Positions 1 to 19,600 of a DNA stretch of 64,000 nucleotides are shown here, piece after piece. The notes beneath the pieces are model-generated. The model was not told where the DNA came from and did no database searches. It saw nothing but the letters and a program-made list of their open reading frames with translations. The DNA is taken from positions 34,245,512 through 34,309,511 of the forward strand of contig OZ020306.1 in assembly GCA_963971305.1 (NCBI GenBank), read 5' to 3'. Each line of letters opens with the position of its first letter. Positions within the stretch are counted from its first letter, which is position 1. A program made the position numbers and the translations under genes. The stretch comes from Arcuatula senhousia. Taxonomy: Eukaryota > Mollusca > Bivalvia > Mytilida > Mytilidae.

Positions 1-377
1 CGATGAAAATGATAGATAATTGTATACTTAATAAAATAACAAAAAGAAAATGTCAGGTCTGTGTGCTTGTTTCAGAGATATATGACTTCAAAGATTTGGT
101 GGGAAATCAGACTCCTCAAGATTTTATATAACTTTAACATTGTGATAGTTTTGACCTGAAAATCAATGAAGTTGTATCAAGTATTTAAGAGATTTTATAC
201 AATTGGTTTTTAAGGTCCATAAAATCAGAAATACCAAAAAAACTTTCTTCAGTATTTAAAGGATTTCTAGAGGATTTACGAAATTGTATTGAAATTGTAA
301 AACACGAGGAGTGACCATCCCTATAAGGAAAACATGTCCATAAAACAATTCTACTTAAAATTTTCAAAGATTATTAC

Positions 378-8415
<8,038 letters not shown>

Positions 8416-8453
8416 TTGGAATTAAGTAACCATCACTTTGTTTGTTCTGTAAT
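8416..8453 (-). promoter_or_regulatory. RECQL4 5' UTR piece with minimal upstream ORF
   Basis: A TTTTTTTTGTAG acceptor ends at 8454 on the minus strand, so the start-codon exon probably begins with a 38-nt 5' UTR and an untranslated first exon lies further upstream. The UTR holds a four-codon upstream ORF (ATG GTT ACT TAA, 8433-8422) just before the real ATG at 8415. Such a minimal uORF can lower translation of the main frame; that effect is inference. Confidence 0.5.
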
Positions 8454-8575
8454 CTACAAAAAAAAGTTAACTTTAATAACATTTTGATGATGGATACATT
8501 ATACAAATTAAAATGTACAAATATTCAAGAGGCATTGACATCTCAAAGTCAATAAAACAAATAAACAAGTGTGGC

Positions 8576-9301
8576 CACTAAAAGTATGTCTCTCCTGCCA
8601 GCACCATCACTAAAATCAACTACCTAAGCTTTCACTTCTTGATATAAACACAAAAAGTGTCTGTATACCCAATATCAGATGCCTAGCTATAATACTATTC
8701 AAGCAATCCATTGTCCACACAAGTATTACAAAAAGTTTTCTGCCTGAATAAAAGACCTAAGTTCACAGAGTCACTGGAGCGTAAAAATGGGGTCATGGTC
8801 ACATGGCATGGTGACAGTTGCATTAACCATAACAGCAACTGTCTGTATACCCAATATCAGATGCCTAGCTATTATAATTTTCCATCAATTCATCATCCAC
8901 AAGTCTTACAAAAAAGTTTTTCGACCTGAAAAAGACCTAAGTTCACAGAGTCACTAGACCATGAAAATGGGGTCAAGGTCAAGGGGCATGGTGACAGTTG
9001 CATAGACCATAACCTAAAATGTCTGTATACCAAATATCAGATGCCTAGCTATTATACTTTTCCAGCAATTCATGGTCCACAAAAAGTCTTACAAAAAAGT
9101 TTAAGGCCTGAAAAAAGACCTAAGTTCACAGTCACTGGAGCGTGAAAATGGGGTCAGGGACACATGGCATGGTGACAGTTGCATAGTCCATAACCTGAAC
9201 TGTCTGTATACCAAATAACATATGCCTAGCTAATATACTTTTCCAGCAATTCATCGTCCACAAAAGTCTTACAAAAAGTTTACGCCGCCGCCAGCGAGAC
9301 A
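8576..9301 (-). mobile_element. Satellite-core element, short inverted copy of the one at 35507-37009
   Basis: It begins with CAAGTGTGGCCACTAAAAGT and ends near CCAGCGAGACA, the reverse-complement order of the longer copy inside UTP4. The core holds about four units of ~180 bp (GTCTGTATACC recurs near 8659, 8842, 9020 and 9204). Bivalves carry many such non-autonomous elements with internal satellites (pearl/BIV160-like); assignment to a named family is not possible here. Confidence 0.85.
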
Positions 9302-9374
9302 GGCCAGACAAAAACTCTTCTAAAACTGAAGACAACAACAATTTGAAAAACACACACAACTATACTGCAACAAC

Positions 9375-11000
9375 CAATGTGAATTCTTGAGAAATGAAAG
9401 TAAACTAAAATGCTCCAAATTTGTAAGCAATTCCTGTTTATTGCTTCATGTACTCATCCATTGTTTTGCCAATAATCCATTTAGGAAAAGTCATATCCAG
9501 AAAAAATTAAAAAAAACAAAAAAGGTCCAAACAACAAATTTTGCTTGGCTTGTCAAATGTCAGCTTTGTCTAATCAAGACTCATTAGACAACAGAGGTGC
9601 TCTACCGAAAGATTGAAAATGCTAAATATAAACATGATGTGTTTCTGAAACCAGCAAAACTCAAGAATTTAAAACTCTGCCAGCAGTGTTACTCATCATG
9701 GATATTATAAATCAAAATGAAAGAACCTTAGTGAGCACGCTCACATACCCCACGCGTTTGGCTATTGGACTATCAATGTTATCCTTGAAAATTAGTATTG
9801 AGCTACAGGAATCAATAATATTGAATGATTGTAAAAGTGAATGTGCAAGTATTTGAATACATGCAGACATGTATCATAACAAAGTTATGTCAAATTTCTA
9901 AGTCCAAAGGGCCATTACGCCCACAAAAATTTGGGGATCAAAAATTCCTGGTGATATGCACAACTAAATATGGTGTACTTCTTGCATACCAAGTTTCGTT
10001 AAATTCTGTTAGGTAGTTTATTACGAGTTGCGATTACAAACTGTAATCATGATTTTCTGCAAATTTCTAAGTCCAAAGGGCCATAACTCCAACAAAAATT
10101 TGCGGATCAAAAATTCCTGGTGATATGCACAAGTGACAACTACATATGGTGTACTTCTTGCATACCAAGTTTCGTTAATTCTGTTCGGTAGTTTATTACG
10201 AGTTGCGATTACAAACTGTAATCATGATTTTCTGCAAATTTCTAAGTCCAAAGGGCCATAACTCCCACAAAAATTTGCGGATCAAAAATTCCTCCTGGTG
10301 ACATGCACAACTACATATGGTGTACTTCTTGCATACCAAGTTTTGTTAAATTCTGTTCAGTAGTTTAAGAGGAGTTGCGATTACAAACTGTAATCATGAT
10401 TTTCTGCAAATTTCTAAGTCCCAAAGGGCCATAACTCCCACAAAAGTTTGCTGATCAAAAATTTCTTGTAATATGCACAACTACATATGGTGTCCTTCTT
10501 GCATACCAAGTTTCGTTAAATTCTGTTCAGTAGTTTAAGAGGAGTTGCGATTACAAACTGTTGTCATGATTTTCTGCAAATTTCTAAGTCCAAAGGGCCA
10601 TAACTCCCACAAAAATTTGCTGATAAAAAATTCCTTGTAACATGCACAACTACATATGGTGTATTCTTGCATACCAAGTTTCTTTAAATTCTGGTCAGTA
10701 GTTTAAGAGGAGTTGCGATTACAAACTATGATCACAGACGGACGGACGGACAGACGGCGGACGGACCAGTCAAAAACATTATACCCTTCGCAACTTGGTT
10801 GCGTGGGGTATAATAACAGCAAAGTTCCAAACAACAAATTTTACTACACAAAGGAATATAATTCAAAAGTTCTAAACATCTGTGCTCGCCTGAAAAATAG
10901 AAATCTTGTTTTTGTTTACAAGTAAATACTTAAGCAAAGTCAATATCATTTAATTAAGAAACGTAACCTGTGTTAACATTTTTTGTGTCTGACTTGATGT
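9375..11000 (-). pseudogene. Decayed RT-element fragment split by a satellite-core element
   Basis: The flanks 9375-9500 and about 10850-11000 resemble 12690-12810 and 12960-13100 in the same order and orientation (for example the stretch starting ATGCTCCA and the block ACATCTGTGCTCNNCT). The matching part at 12.9-13.3 kb encodes the C-terminus of a reverse transcriptase on the minus strand, so this is a second, more decayed copy. The element at 9745-10812 inserted into it. Confidence 0.5.
9745..10812. mobile_element. Satellite-core element with ATACCCCACGC terminal inverted repeats
   Basis: The left end ATACCCCACGC (9745) pairs with GCGTGGGGTAT (10801-10811). Inside are five units of ~170-178 bp (AATTTCTAAGTCC near 9894, 10059, 10237, 10408, 10576), then a GACGGACGGAC-type tail at about 10736-10770. 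No protein is encoded. Confidence 0.88.
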
Positions 11001-11289
11001 CCTATTTATAACAAAATCATGATATGTACAAATGTATTCCACATAATTTATACCATATTTTTTAAGAAGCTTATGAAGTTATTTGTCTACGGTGACATTT
11101 TATGAAGCAATGGTGAGCATTATGTGCAGGCTAGTTATCCAAAGATTTAAAGATTATTATAATAAGTGACTCTTTCATCATGTTCATCATATTCATGGTA
11201 TGTGCCAAAAGGTTTAGGTCACTAAAAATTCTACCATTTGTTTCTATGTAAACCAAAAAATTAATAAAGCAGGAATTGACTTAAGATTT

Positions 11290-11690
11290 TAAAAATTTAA
11301 GTGCTCATCCATACAGAAAAAGAAGGTCAGAGCCAGGATCTGCACCATGCATCTTGCTAAACATCCCTAGATGCACCTATCATACAACTTTGGTTGATAT
11401 GATATTTGTCTATTACAGGAATGGACTTTTACCAATTTTCTGTAAGGGGCCATTGAATTCATGCGGAAAATGTAGGTCATAGCCAGCATCGGAAGCATAC
11501 ATTGTCCTTAACATCATTAGGTGCACCTACCATACCAATTTGGTTGATGGTGCACCTGTCAATAAGCGGGAATTGACTATAAACATTTTTCTGTAAGTGG
11601 TCATTCAGGCGGAAAATATAGGTCATAGCCAACATCCAAAGCATGTAAAGTCCTTAATATCACTAGGTGCACCTACCATACTATGTTTTT
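11290..11690. repeat. Tandem satellite, three ~148 bp units
   Basis: The phrase GGTCATAGCCA and its variants recur near 11324, 11474 and 11621, each followed by AGGTGCACCTACCATA-like text. This is a third satellite family, unrelated in sequence to its neighbours. Confidence 0.8.
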
Positions 11691-12097
11691 TGTAGAATCA
11701 AAATTTCCAACCATGGTTTTGTAGAGGACATAATTCAGAACAACCATACCAAATTTCATTTCATTTGGCCAAGCAGTTTCAGAAAAGAAGATTTTTGAAA
11801 AGTTGGATGACAGACACCAAGTGATGGCAAAAGCCCCTATGGCTGAACCTGTTTGTATAAGCCGTACCGATATATGGACAGGAGAAACTTTATTTTTCAC
11901 ATGAAAAAATTGCCTGTTGTAAACAACTTTCAAGTACTCTTTTATCAGAGATGGGTTGCTGACCTCTTTCAAGTCTTCTTCTTCAAAGTCATGATAGTGA
12001 GTACAAAACCATCATTGGTATATCCTCGACTGTTGTCTACTATTTTCATGTACAGAGTGTGTTCCATCAACTTACACGCAAATAATGTTAAGAGACA

Positions 12098-12309
12098 CCA
12101 CACCGTATTACCTGATACATCAAAACCTGATGGATACAGTCAAAAGCCGTCTATTCTCATTTAAATAACAAAAGACTGAAATGATACATCAACACCCGTT
12201 GTAAAATCCAGTGGGTGTTGATGTATCATTTTCTTTTGTTATTTAAATGAGAACAGACGGGTTTTGGCCGTATCCATCAGGTTTTGATGTATCAGGTAAT
12301 ACGGTGTGG
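12098..12309. mobile_element. 212 bp foldback (near-complete palindrome)
   Basis: Arms of about 100 bp (12098-12197 and 12213-12309) pair almost completely around a 15-nt loop, from CCACACCGTATTACC / GGTAATACGGTGTGG inward to ACATCAACACCC / GGGTGTTGATGT. The structure is typical of foldback MITEs or a young hairpin duplication. Confidence 0.92.
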
Positions 12310-12689
12310 ACACAGTCACAGGGCAATAATTAGCTGCGCAGTTTTTAATGCATTGTTCTTGTGCATTGGTGCTACATTTGCCTTTTTCCAGCCTCCATGA
12401 CATACATGTCACAGACATACATGTACATGTACATTTATATTTGCATCAAATGTGTGTAGACTGTCACTATACTAATTAATATAATACAATAGATGTTAAA
12501 AGTCAAAGACCAGTTTGGAAACCTGTAATTTATCATAGAAGCAAAGGTGTACCAATGGGGTAATCAGTATCATAAAACTGTAAAGATGAAGACAAAACAG
12601 TAGACAAAAAATCATTTATAACAAAACAAACCACATAACAACATAAAAACACACACACAAATAACAACAAAACCCAATCAGCAACTTGA

Positions 12690-13305
12690 ACTCAAGTCGA
12701 AACGAGAGTGAACTCAAATGCTCCAGAAAAGTAAGCAGTTCCTGCTTGCTATAGCACATCCGTCATGTTGCCAAAGATCGATTTAGTGTTGGTCAAATCC
12801 GGAAAGGATGACATTACAAAACTCTTCTTCTTGATCTTCTTCTGCCAATATAGAGTCAACTCTTTCTAGAGTGTTAAAAGACTCTTGCTCGAACATACAG
12901 GAGGCCCTTCCAATGATGTGTCCAAAAATAAAACGGTATTAGCTTTGTACAGGTTAAAACTCTATGTCAAACCAACATCTGTGCTCATCTAAGCGATAGA
13001 AATCCCGTATTTGTTTACTAGCACATGATTTCTTCCGTAAAATTTCTTGAGTGATGACAACAACCTAGGAGCAACGTAACCCTGTGTTAACAATTTGCTT
13101 GTCACCCGTGTAGTTCTATCAAGGAAGTCTTTTGTACTCCCGACATGCTCTGGAATAATGAATCAGTTGTGATACGTAAACTCCATATGCTGGAGCAGAC
13201 GGAATGTTGCTACACAGAAAGGGAAATGTAACTATTGGAAAGTTGAAGTCATCACGTTTGTCATAGGGCTTTGTACAAAGCCTTCCCAGTGTATCAATTT
13301 CAATA
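12690..13305 (-). pseudogene. Reverse transcriptase C-terminal relic
   Basis: The minus strand reads TKPYDKRDDFNFPIVTFPF, then AYGVYVSQLIHYSRAC, then after a one-base frameshift near 13125 DFLDR and KKFYGRN, and meets stops. These are landmarks of the C-terminal region of a bivalve RT family with KLYDKRDDFNFPIV and SSLRKFYGRHHDLV-type motifs. It is dead: frameshift, stops, and only the last ~110 codons. The same family appears at 48.1-48.8 kb. Confidence 0.78.
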
Positions 13306-13309
13306 CAGG

Positions 13310-13512
13310 GGGGTGGTAAAGGGGGGGTACGTGCACGGATGAACGGCCAATAAAAAATGACAATCACGATGAACAGCCAATAAAAAAATGATAATCACGA
13401 TGAACGAAAAATGAAATAGAGAAACACGATGCACGATGGACCTCCATGCACGGCTGAACGGGAAATAAAAATTGCTCAACACGATGCACGAAAAAAACCC
13501 TTTACCACCCAC
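13310..13512. mobile_element. ~200 bp MITE with GGGTGGTAAAGGG ends
   Basis: The left end GGGTGGTAAAGGG (13311) pairs with CCCTTTACCACCC (13498-13510). ATACAGG flanks both sides (13303-13309 and 13513-13519), a 7-bp target duplication. It interrupts the RT relic. The interior repeats CACGATG and GAACGG words. Confidence 0.9.
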
Positions 13513-13617
13513 ATACAGGTGTAGCTCTATCAAGGAAGTCGTTGTACTCCCCACATTCATACTTTTTCTGGAATTATCACCTTGCTTCCACCTTAAAAAA
13601 TAACAGAAATCGAACAA
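13513..13617 (-). pseudogene. Small RT fragment beyond the MITE
   Basis: 13520-13575 resembles 13109-13155 (CTATCAAGGAAGTC, GTACTCC). On the minus strand it reads EYNDFLDRA, a motif that should lie downstream of the block at 13.12-13.3 kb, so a partial tandem duplication of the RT relic existed before the MITE landed. Confidence 0.6.
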
Positions 13618-13974
13618 TTTGCCAAACTAATTATTTATAATTCAATGTCATTTACAAGAATAAAGACTGGTTAGTATCTTCAGACTTCCCGCAGTTTCTT
13701 CATCAACAAACTGATTCTTTACAAATTGTCCTCTGTTCCTTTTGCTCTTATTCATGAAAAAAGAGCCAGTGGAAAAGATATTTTTCCATTGTAATGTGTT
13801 CATTTAATATTTTTTTAACTTTTGTATTTACTTCATTTATATTAAAAAAAACCTAAATTATCATAAATTGCAACATATTTTAGATTAACATAAATTGAAA
13901 TGTATATCCTATATTTATTCAAATAAAAACTTCATTCTTTAAACATTTTTTTTCAAGACCGAAATTGTATAGGA

Positions 13975-14060
13975 GCCGTTTCCAGTCTTTGACTTTGAGT
14001 TTAGTTTTTCCAAGATGTCTGCGCCCATGAAACATGCGAAAAGTAAATAAATGATAGTCT
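13975..14060 (+). other. Possible untranslated or orphan first exon
   Basis: In AT-rich surroundings this patch is richer in G/C and has CpG. AAGATGTCTGCGCCC (ATG at 14013) begins a reading frame of 11 codons ending at TAA, with AAAAGTAAAT as a possible donor. It could be an upstream exon of UTP4 or of an unrelated transcript. It is not in frame with UTP4. Weak evidence. Confidence 0.2.
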
Positions 14061-14147
14061 TGGTTCATTAAGCGGGTTATTCTTGACAAAGTAGGTATGA
14101 AAACAAAAGATTTGCGTTTATTTTTACCACTGATATAAAATAAAACC

Positions 14148-15780
14148 CAAAAGGTTATGAAAAATTACTGAAAGGACTAAATGTACATAAAGCAGCAGGG
14201 CCAGATGCTGTACCAACTAGGTTCCTGCATGATTTTGCCACCGAAATTGCACCTATAATGACCAAGATCTTTCAGACATCACTAGATAGCGGAAAGATAC
14301 CAGACGACTGGAGAGAAGCAGCAATAGTACCCATCTTTAAGAAAGGGGAACGACAACTTGCATCAAACTATCGTCCTGTATCACTTACATCAGTGTCATG
14401 TAAGATATTAGAGCACATAGTACATAGCCAGATCATGAAGCACTATGATAACAACAGCATCCTTACAGACACTCAACATGGTTTCCGACGACGAAGGTCA
14501 TGTGAATCCCAATTGCTTATCACAGTAGACAGCATAGCCAAGACTCTAGATAAAGGAGAGCAGGTTGACATCATACTGCTAGATTTTTCTAAAGCCTTCG
14601 ATAAGGTGCCCCACCAACGGCTATTACAGAAACTAGAGTACTATGGGGTGAGAGGAACAACATGGCTCTGGATTAAGGATTTCCTATCAAAGAGGACACA
14701 GCTAGTCACACTAGAAGGCCATTCTTCAACCAAAGCTGACGTCATATCCGGAGTCCCCCAGGGAACTGTTATGGGACCACTGCTCTTCCTCACCTTCATA
14801 AATGACCTTCCAGAATACACCAAATCAGATGTTAGATTATTTGCGGATGACGCCTTATTATATAGAAGAATAAAGAACATCAGAGATTCAGAACAACTAC
14901 AACAAGATCTCACTTCACTAGGACATTGGGAACAACAATGGCAAATGGAATTCCATCCGCAAAAGTGCACAGTCATCCGTGTCACTAAGAAACAACGACC
15001 AATCCAACATCAATACAGACTACATGGACACATTTTAGAGACCGTACCTAGTGGTAAATACCTAGGAGTGACATTAAACCACCAACTGAACTGGACAGAG
15101 CACATTAGTAACATCAGATCAAAAGCCTCCAAAACAATAGGGTTCCTACGCCGCAATATCCGTGGATGTAAACCAGACATCAAAGCTTCTGCCTACAGAA
15201 TCATGGTTAGACCCAGGTTAGAATATGCAGCCACAGTTTGGGATCCCTATCAGCGGTCCAACATACAACACTTGGAGAATGTGCAACGAAACGCAGCCAG
15301 ATTCGTCAAAGGAAACTACTACGACAGAACTCCTGGCTGTGTAACATCAATGCTAGAAGAGTTACAGTGGGAACCCCTAGAATAACGCCGACTAAGATCA
15401 AGGCTAGTCATGATGTATAAGATCAACCATGACCTTATCGACATTCCAGCTGCATCCTACTTAACATCAGGTGATGCCAGAACCAGGGGAACCACCAACT
15501 ATAGACAACCACACACCAACACCAACATTTACAAGTTCTCGTTCTTTCCCAGAACCATCAGGGATTGGAACAGCCTTCCAGACAGTGCCAGGAATGCCAG
15601 TAACATCGAGGCATTCAAGGGGCAGCTAACCAACGTCATAGCTGCCTCTTACCAGCCATAGACAGCTAGAGGCCATGTTTTTAACTGTATATACTTTGGA
15701 TTGATTTTAGTTGTAAATACGAGGCTTTTAGCTGTGTTCCGGGTGCTATTTACACTCAGTATGAGGCCGGCACGTATCTG
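14148..15780 (+). pseudogene. 5'-truncated CR1-like non-LTR retrotransposon (RT)
   Basis: An RT reading frame runs from about 14148 (EKLLKGLNVHKAAGPD, RT motif 1 region) to TAA at 15383-15385, then continues in frame to TAG at 15659-15661. Motifs in order: NYRPVSLTS near 14370, LLDFSKAFDKVPHQ near 14580, SGVPQGTVMGPLLF near 14750, and the catalytic FADDALLY near 14840. The C-terminal thumb ends in a FFPRTIRDWNSLP block typical of CR1/L2-type elements. The endonuclease and ORF1 are missing (5' truncation) and the internal TAA, probably from CAA, breaks the frame. The 3' UTR is 15662-15780 and the tail is a (GAA)n run. Otherwise few lesions, so fairly young. Clade assignment is from motif style only. 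Confidence 0.9.
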
Positions 15781-15875
15781 GAAGAAGAAGAAGAAGAAGA
15801 AGAAGAAGAAGAAGAAGAAGAAGAAGAAGAAGAAGAAGAAGAAGAAGAAGAAGAAGAAGAAGAAGAAGAAGAAGA
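15781..15875 (+). repeat. (GAA)n microsatellite at the LINE 3' end
   Basis: Ninety-five bases of perfect GAA repeat follow the LINE 3' UTR directly. Non-LTR elements of the CR1/L2 group end in short tandem repeats rather than poly(A); expansion after insertion explains the length. It yields spurious poly-Lys and poly-Phe ORFs. Confidence 0.95.
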
Positions 15876-16608
15876 TCGAATAGTTATTTTGTTCATTGAC
15901 TGGGCCCATTTTATTACAGGCACATGTTCCACACTTATGCTCTCCTCTTCTTTTCATAATGCCTGTGCCTTTTCTGGGTAAATATTTCATGTATTCTTCA
16001 AATTCCAAACAGCAGTATGAGTATTCATTAGCAATCGACTATCTTTTCAAGTCTATAAAAGCAATTGGAATATGATATCTTCAACAGTTATAAATAAAAT
16101 AAGTTAAATTTAAGTTAACAATATGATAGGATAGGATCATCTGTGGAGACTGTTTTCTTGAACCACTGCATCCACCTCCTCTTCTAATTCATTATTGACT
16201 ACTATGTCGCGTCATTTCCTCACTTCTCCACTTTTGTTGGATTCCCTTATTTACAACAATATCTAACAATAACAGTGAATGTAAAAGTATTTTACCGTAA
16301 TATACATCATGTAGCACACATAATATTCAAGGTTATTGTCTGCTACAGTATATCATGTTGTCCTCTTTAAAATCGAACCCTTTGATATTCAATTGATTTA
16401 TTCACCCATATTTTCATATGAACATGATGAAGGTGAACATGGTAAACCTGATTTGTGAGGGACAGACAAATGGATATGAACATTATTAGCTATAAGTATA
16501 CCATGTACACATATATGCCTCTCTTCTTTTTAAGGTGGGGCAATACTTGCAATCATTGCTGTTTTTATCTCATGCTTATAATTTCAATTCAGATTTGAAA
16601 ATCAGTAT
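15876..16608. promoter_or_regulatory. Upstream region of UTP4
   Basis: AT-rich sequence between the LINE and the UTP4 start. No clear TATA box, CpG island or other gene is seen. A CAG at 16603-16605 just before the ATG could be an acceptor for an upstream 5' UTR exon. Confidence 0.35.
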
Positions 16609-19600
16609 ATGATGGGAGAATTCAGAGTTCATCATATCAGATTCTTTAATTACCAGCCACTTGCCATTCACTGTATTGATTATAGTAAAGAACTTAACAG
16701 AGTAGCACTATCAAGGTATATTACTAGTATTTCATACATGTGATTCTCACGTCATGAGTCAGAATCTTCAATTTTTTTACTCGTCTCCCGTTCTTCTGAC
16801 TATTTAATTTTTTGTGAAATCTCCCCCTTTTTCAAGACTAGAAAAAAATTCAAATTTTATAGATATTTCATAGATCAATTGTTCAGTCATAAAAATTTCC
16901 TGTGTTCCTTGCAGTTAAATTATTCAGACGATAATTTTACAGGTAAAAGTGTTAAAGGTTTATTGTCGTAATTGATGATTGTATAAACAGTAAGAGTTTA
17001 ATCAGTGAAGCCATGTATTTTGGCACACACTAGTGCCCTCAATTAACATTGATATGCAAATTGTAAAACCATTGAAAATCTCCCACTTTTTTTGTCCAAT
17101 CTCCAGCTAGAAAAATCAAAATCTCCAGCTTTGTCATTATGGATCCGTCACATGTACATGTATGGTATTTCAAGCATGGGTAGTAAAACATCAGAAAACA
17201 GATTTTCAGAATAAAAAAGTTATAATACAAGCATATGTCATAAAAAAACACCTAAACACATATTAAGCATACATGTAATAAACCAGGATTATGAATTTTC
17301 AATTAGAAAAAATACATGACATGTTCCATAAAGTTGTTTTCTGTTTATTTTTACAGGTCTGATGCTTCTATAGAAATCTGGAGTCTGAAGGATGATTGGT
17401 ACCAGGAAAAGGTTGGTTATTTTTATTGCAGATATGTGACTTAATTGAGTGGAATCTGGGTTATAAAATGGTGAATATTTGGCTGTTTTCTCAGCAACTA
17501 TTCACAGCCTCTTGATACTTGTATTGCTGCATAAGCCTGAAGCCCCATATTATTGCAGGGTTCGATTTCAAGTCCGTTGGCTTGCTCACCTTCTTCCTGT
17601 GCAACTAAAGACAAGTTGAATAGCAAAGCAAGCTATGCCTTGAAGTTAACCATGAATAGAAAGTTATTTGAGAAAAAAAGAAATTGTATTTAAACAGTTT
17701 GATTTGTGCCTTTGTTGTAAACATGTCTTAATTTCCTGTATTTTACTTTGTGTGTATATAGATTATTCCTGGTAGTGATTCAAGGTCAGTTGAGGCCATC
17801 TGTTGGCAAGGTCAAAGGTTATTTTCAGCAGGATTAGATGGTCATGTGACAGAATATGATCTTCAGAAACTAAAACCTAAGGTAACTTTGACATTTTTTA
17901 TGTTTATATCAATAATCAGAAACTACACTAGGAGGATACTAATTTCAGTAAAATAAATGTTAGTTTACGATTTTAGAATTTTTATCATCAATTAATAATT
18001 TAGTGCAACAAAGAATTAACAAATAGTTCATGCCAGTGAGGGTTATACGGTATTACATGGACCGGTCAGTCACCCCTAAAAATTTATATGGACCGAAGCG
18101 TAGCCTCACTGGCATGAACTATTTGTTATATTATACTCTTTAAAAAACTGGTTTCAGGCGTTTTAGTTGGGTTTTTTTTTGTTTTTTTTTTATTATTATT
18201 ATTTTGCTGTTTTTTTAATGTTGATTGACATTTTAACCCTCTTACTGCCAGAATAAAATTATAAACAACGTCGTTTATGCCAAGATATTGTAACATTACG
18301 ACAGCATCATATTGTTTATCAATGATGACGTCAACGGGTCCATATACGACGTCAACCGGTCCATATACGAAAATGTGGCCCGCAATAGGTTACATAGAAA
18401 TTAATTATAAATAAATCTTTAAAGTATAATATTTAACATGATATTTTAACGTTGATTTTCATGCGGATTATTGTGAAATCAAATATTAAACTTTGATACT
18501 AAATAATCAGTCAATGCTTATATAACTCTATTATCTAACGGTAAATTTTTTAAGTAAATAAAACAGATATATAATGATCTGACTCTGTGTACTGTTCAGA
18601 ATTGTTTTCTTAATAGCTACTTGTATATGATTACAGGAACAAACCCCTTCCAATGCAGGACCTATCTGGTGTCTTTGTAAATGTGCCACACAACAACTAC
18701 TAGCTGTAAGTAGAATTTATGTAGTACTATAAAGAGTGATAATTCGGTATAGTTTAAATTTCACAAGCTTTGATTTTGGCCATTTGACATTTTAATAATA
18801 CCGGTATATGACTATTTGTATCACATATTTACTGAAAACTCACATTTTTGTATCATAACATGTATAATTAAGGCAAAACACACACAAATATATTTAAACC
18901 TAACCCCACAACTGTTTTATACTATCAACATAATATTTATACAAAAAAACATAAGAAAAATCTATCATGGACCAGTTATAGCTGTTAAAGGCAGTGGACA
19001 GGGAAAAATCACCACAGATATCTCTACATCTTTGATATTTTCTCCAGGCTGGAACAGAAGATGGATGTGTTGTATTATTCAGTACACAAGATGGGTGTCT
19101 GATGTATCACCAAGCATTTGATAAGCTGGAAGGTTAGTTTATACCAGAAAGGTCAGGACACAAATAAAGCATGAACAGTTTACCCAGAACTGTAATATTA
19201 ACTTAAACTGTTGTTTGATTGTTCAAGAACAGTTTACAACAACAATTAGTTGCATCTTCTACAAGTGAAAAAAGTCTCCTAGTCGAAGATAATTTATCTA
19301 TTGTGATTGTCTTTTTTTTTCTTTTACTTATAAACTATTTAAACTTTGATTCATATGCTCAATTTAAAAGTCTCAGCTTAACTATGTACCTTGTGATGTC
19401 TGCATGAAATAAAGAAATATAGGTACTAAAGAATCATTACAAAGTTAAAAAAAAAATCTGGGTTATAAAATGGTGAATGGAGGGCAGGCGGTGGGCGGGG
19501 AAGAAATTTGTGTAACAGTTTTCTCGGCAACTTCTTATCACAGCCACCAAATATTTGGTATATAGTATCAGGTTCAGGTCCCATGTCATTATTTGATTTC

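Noticed and set aside
15649..16008. Minus-strand ORF with a long poly-Phe run and a plus-strand poly-Lys ORF
   Set aside because: Both are translations of the (GAA)n tail of the LINE.
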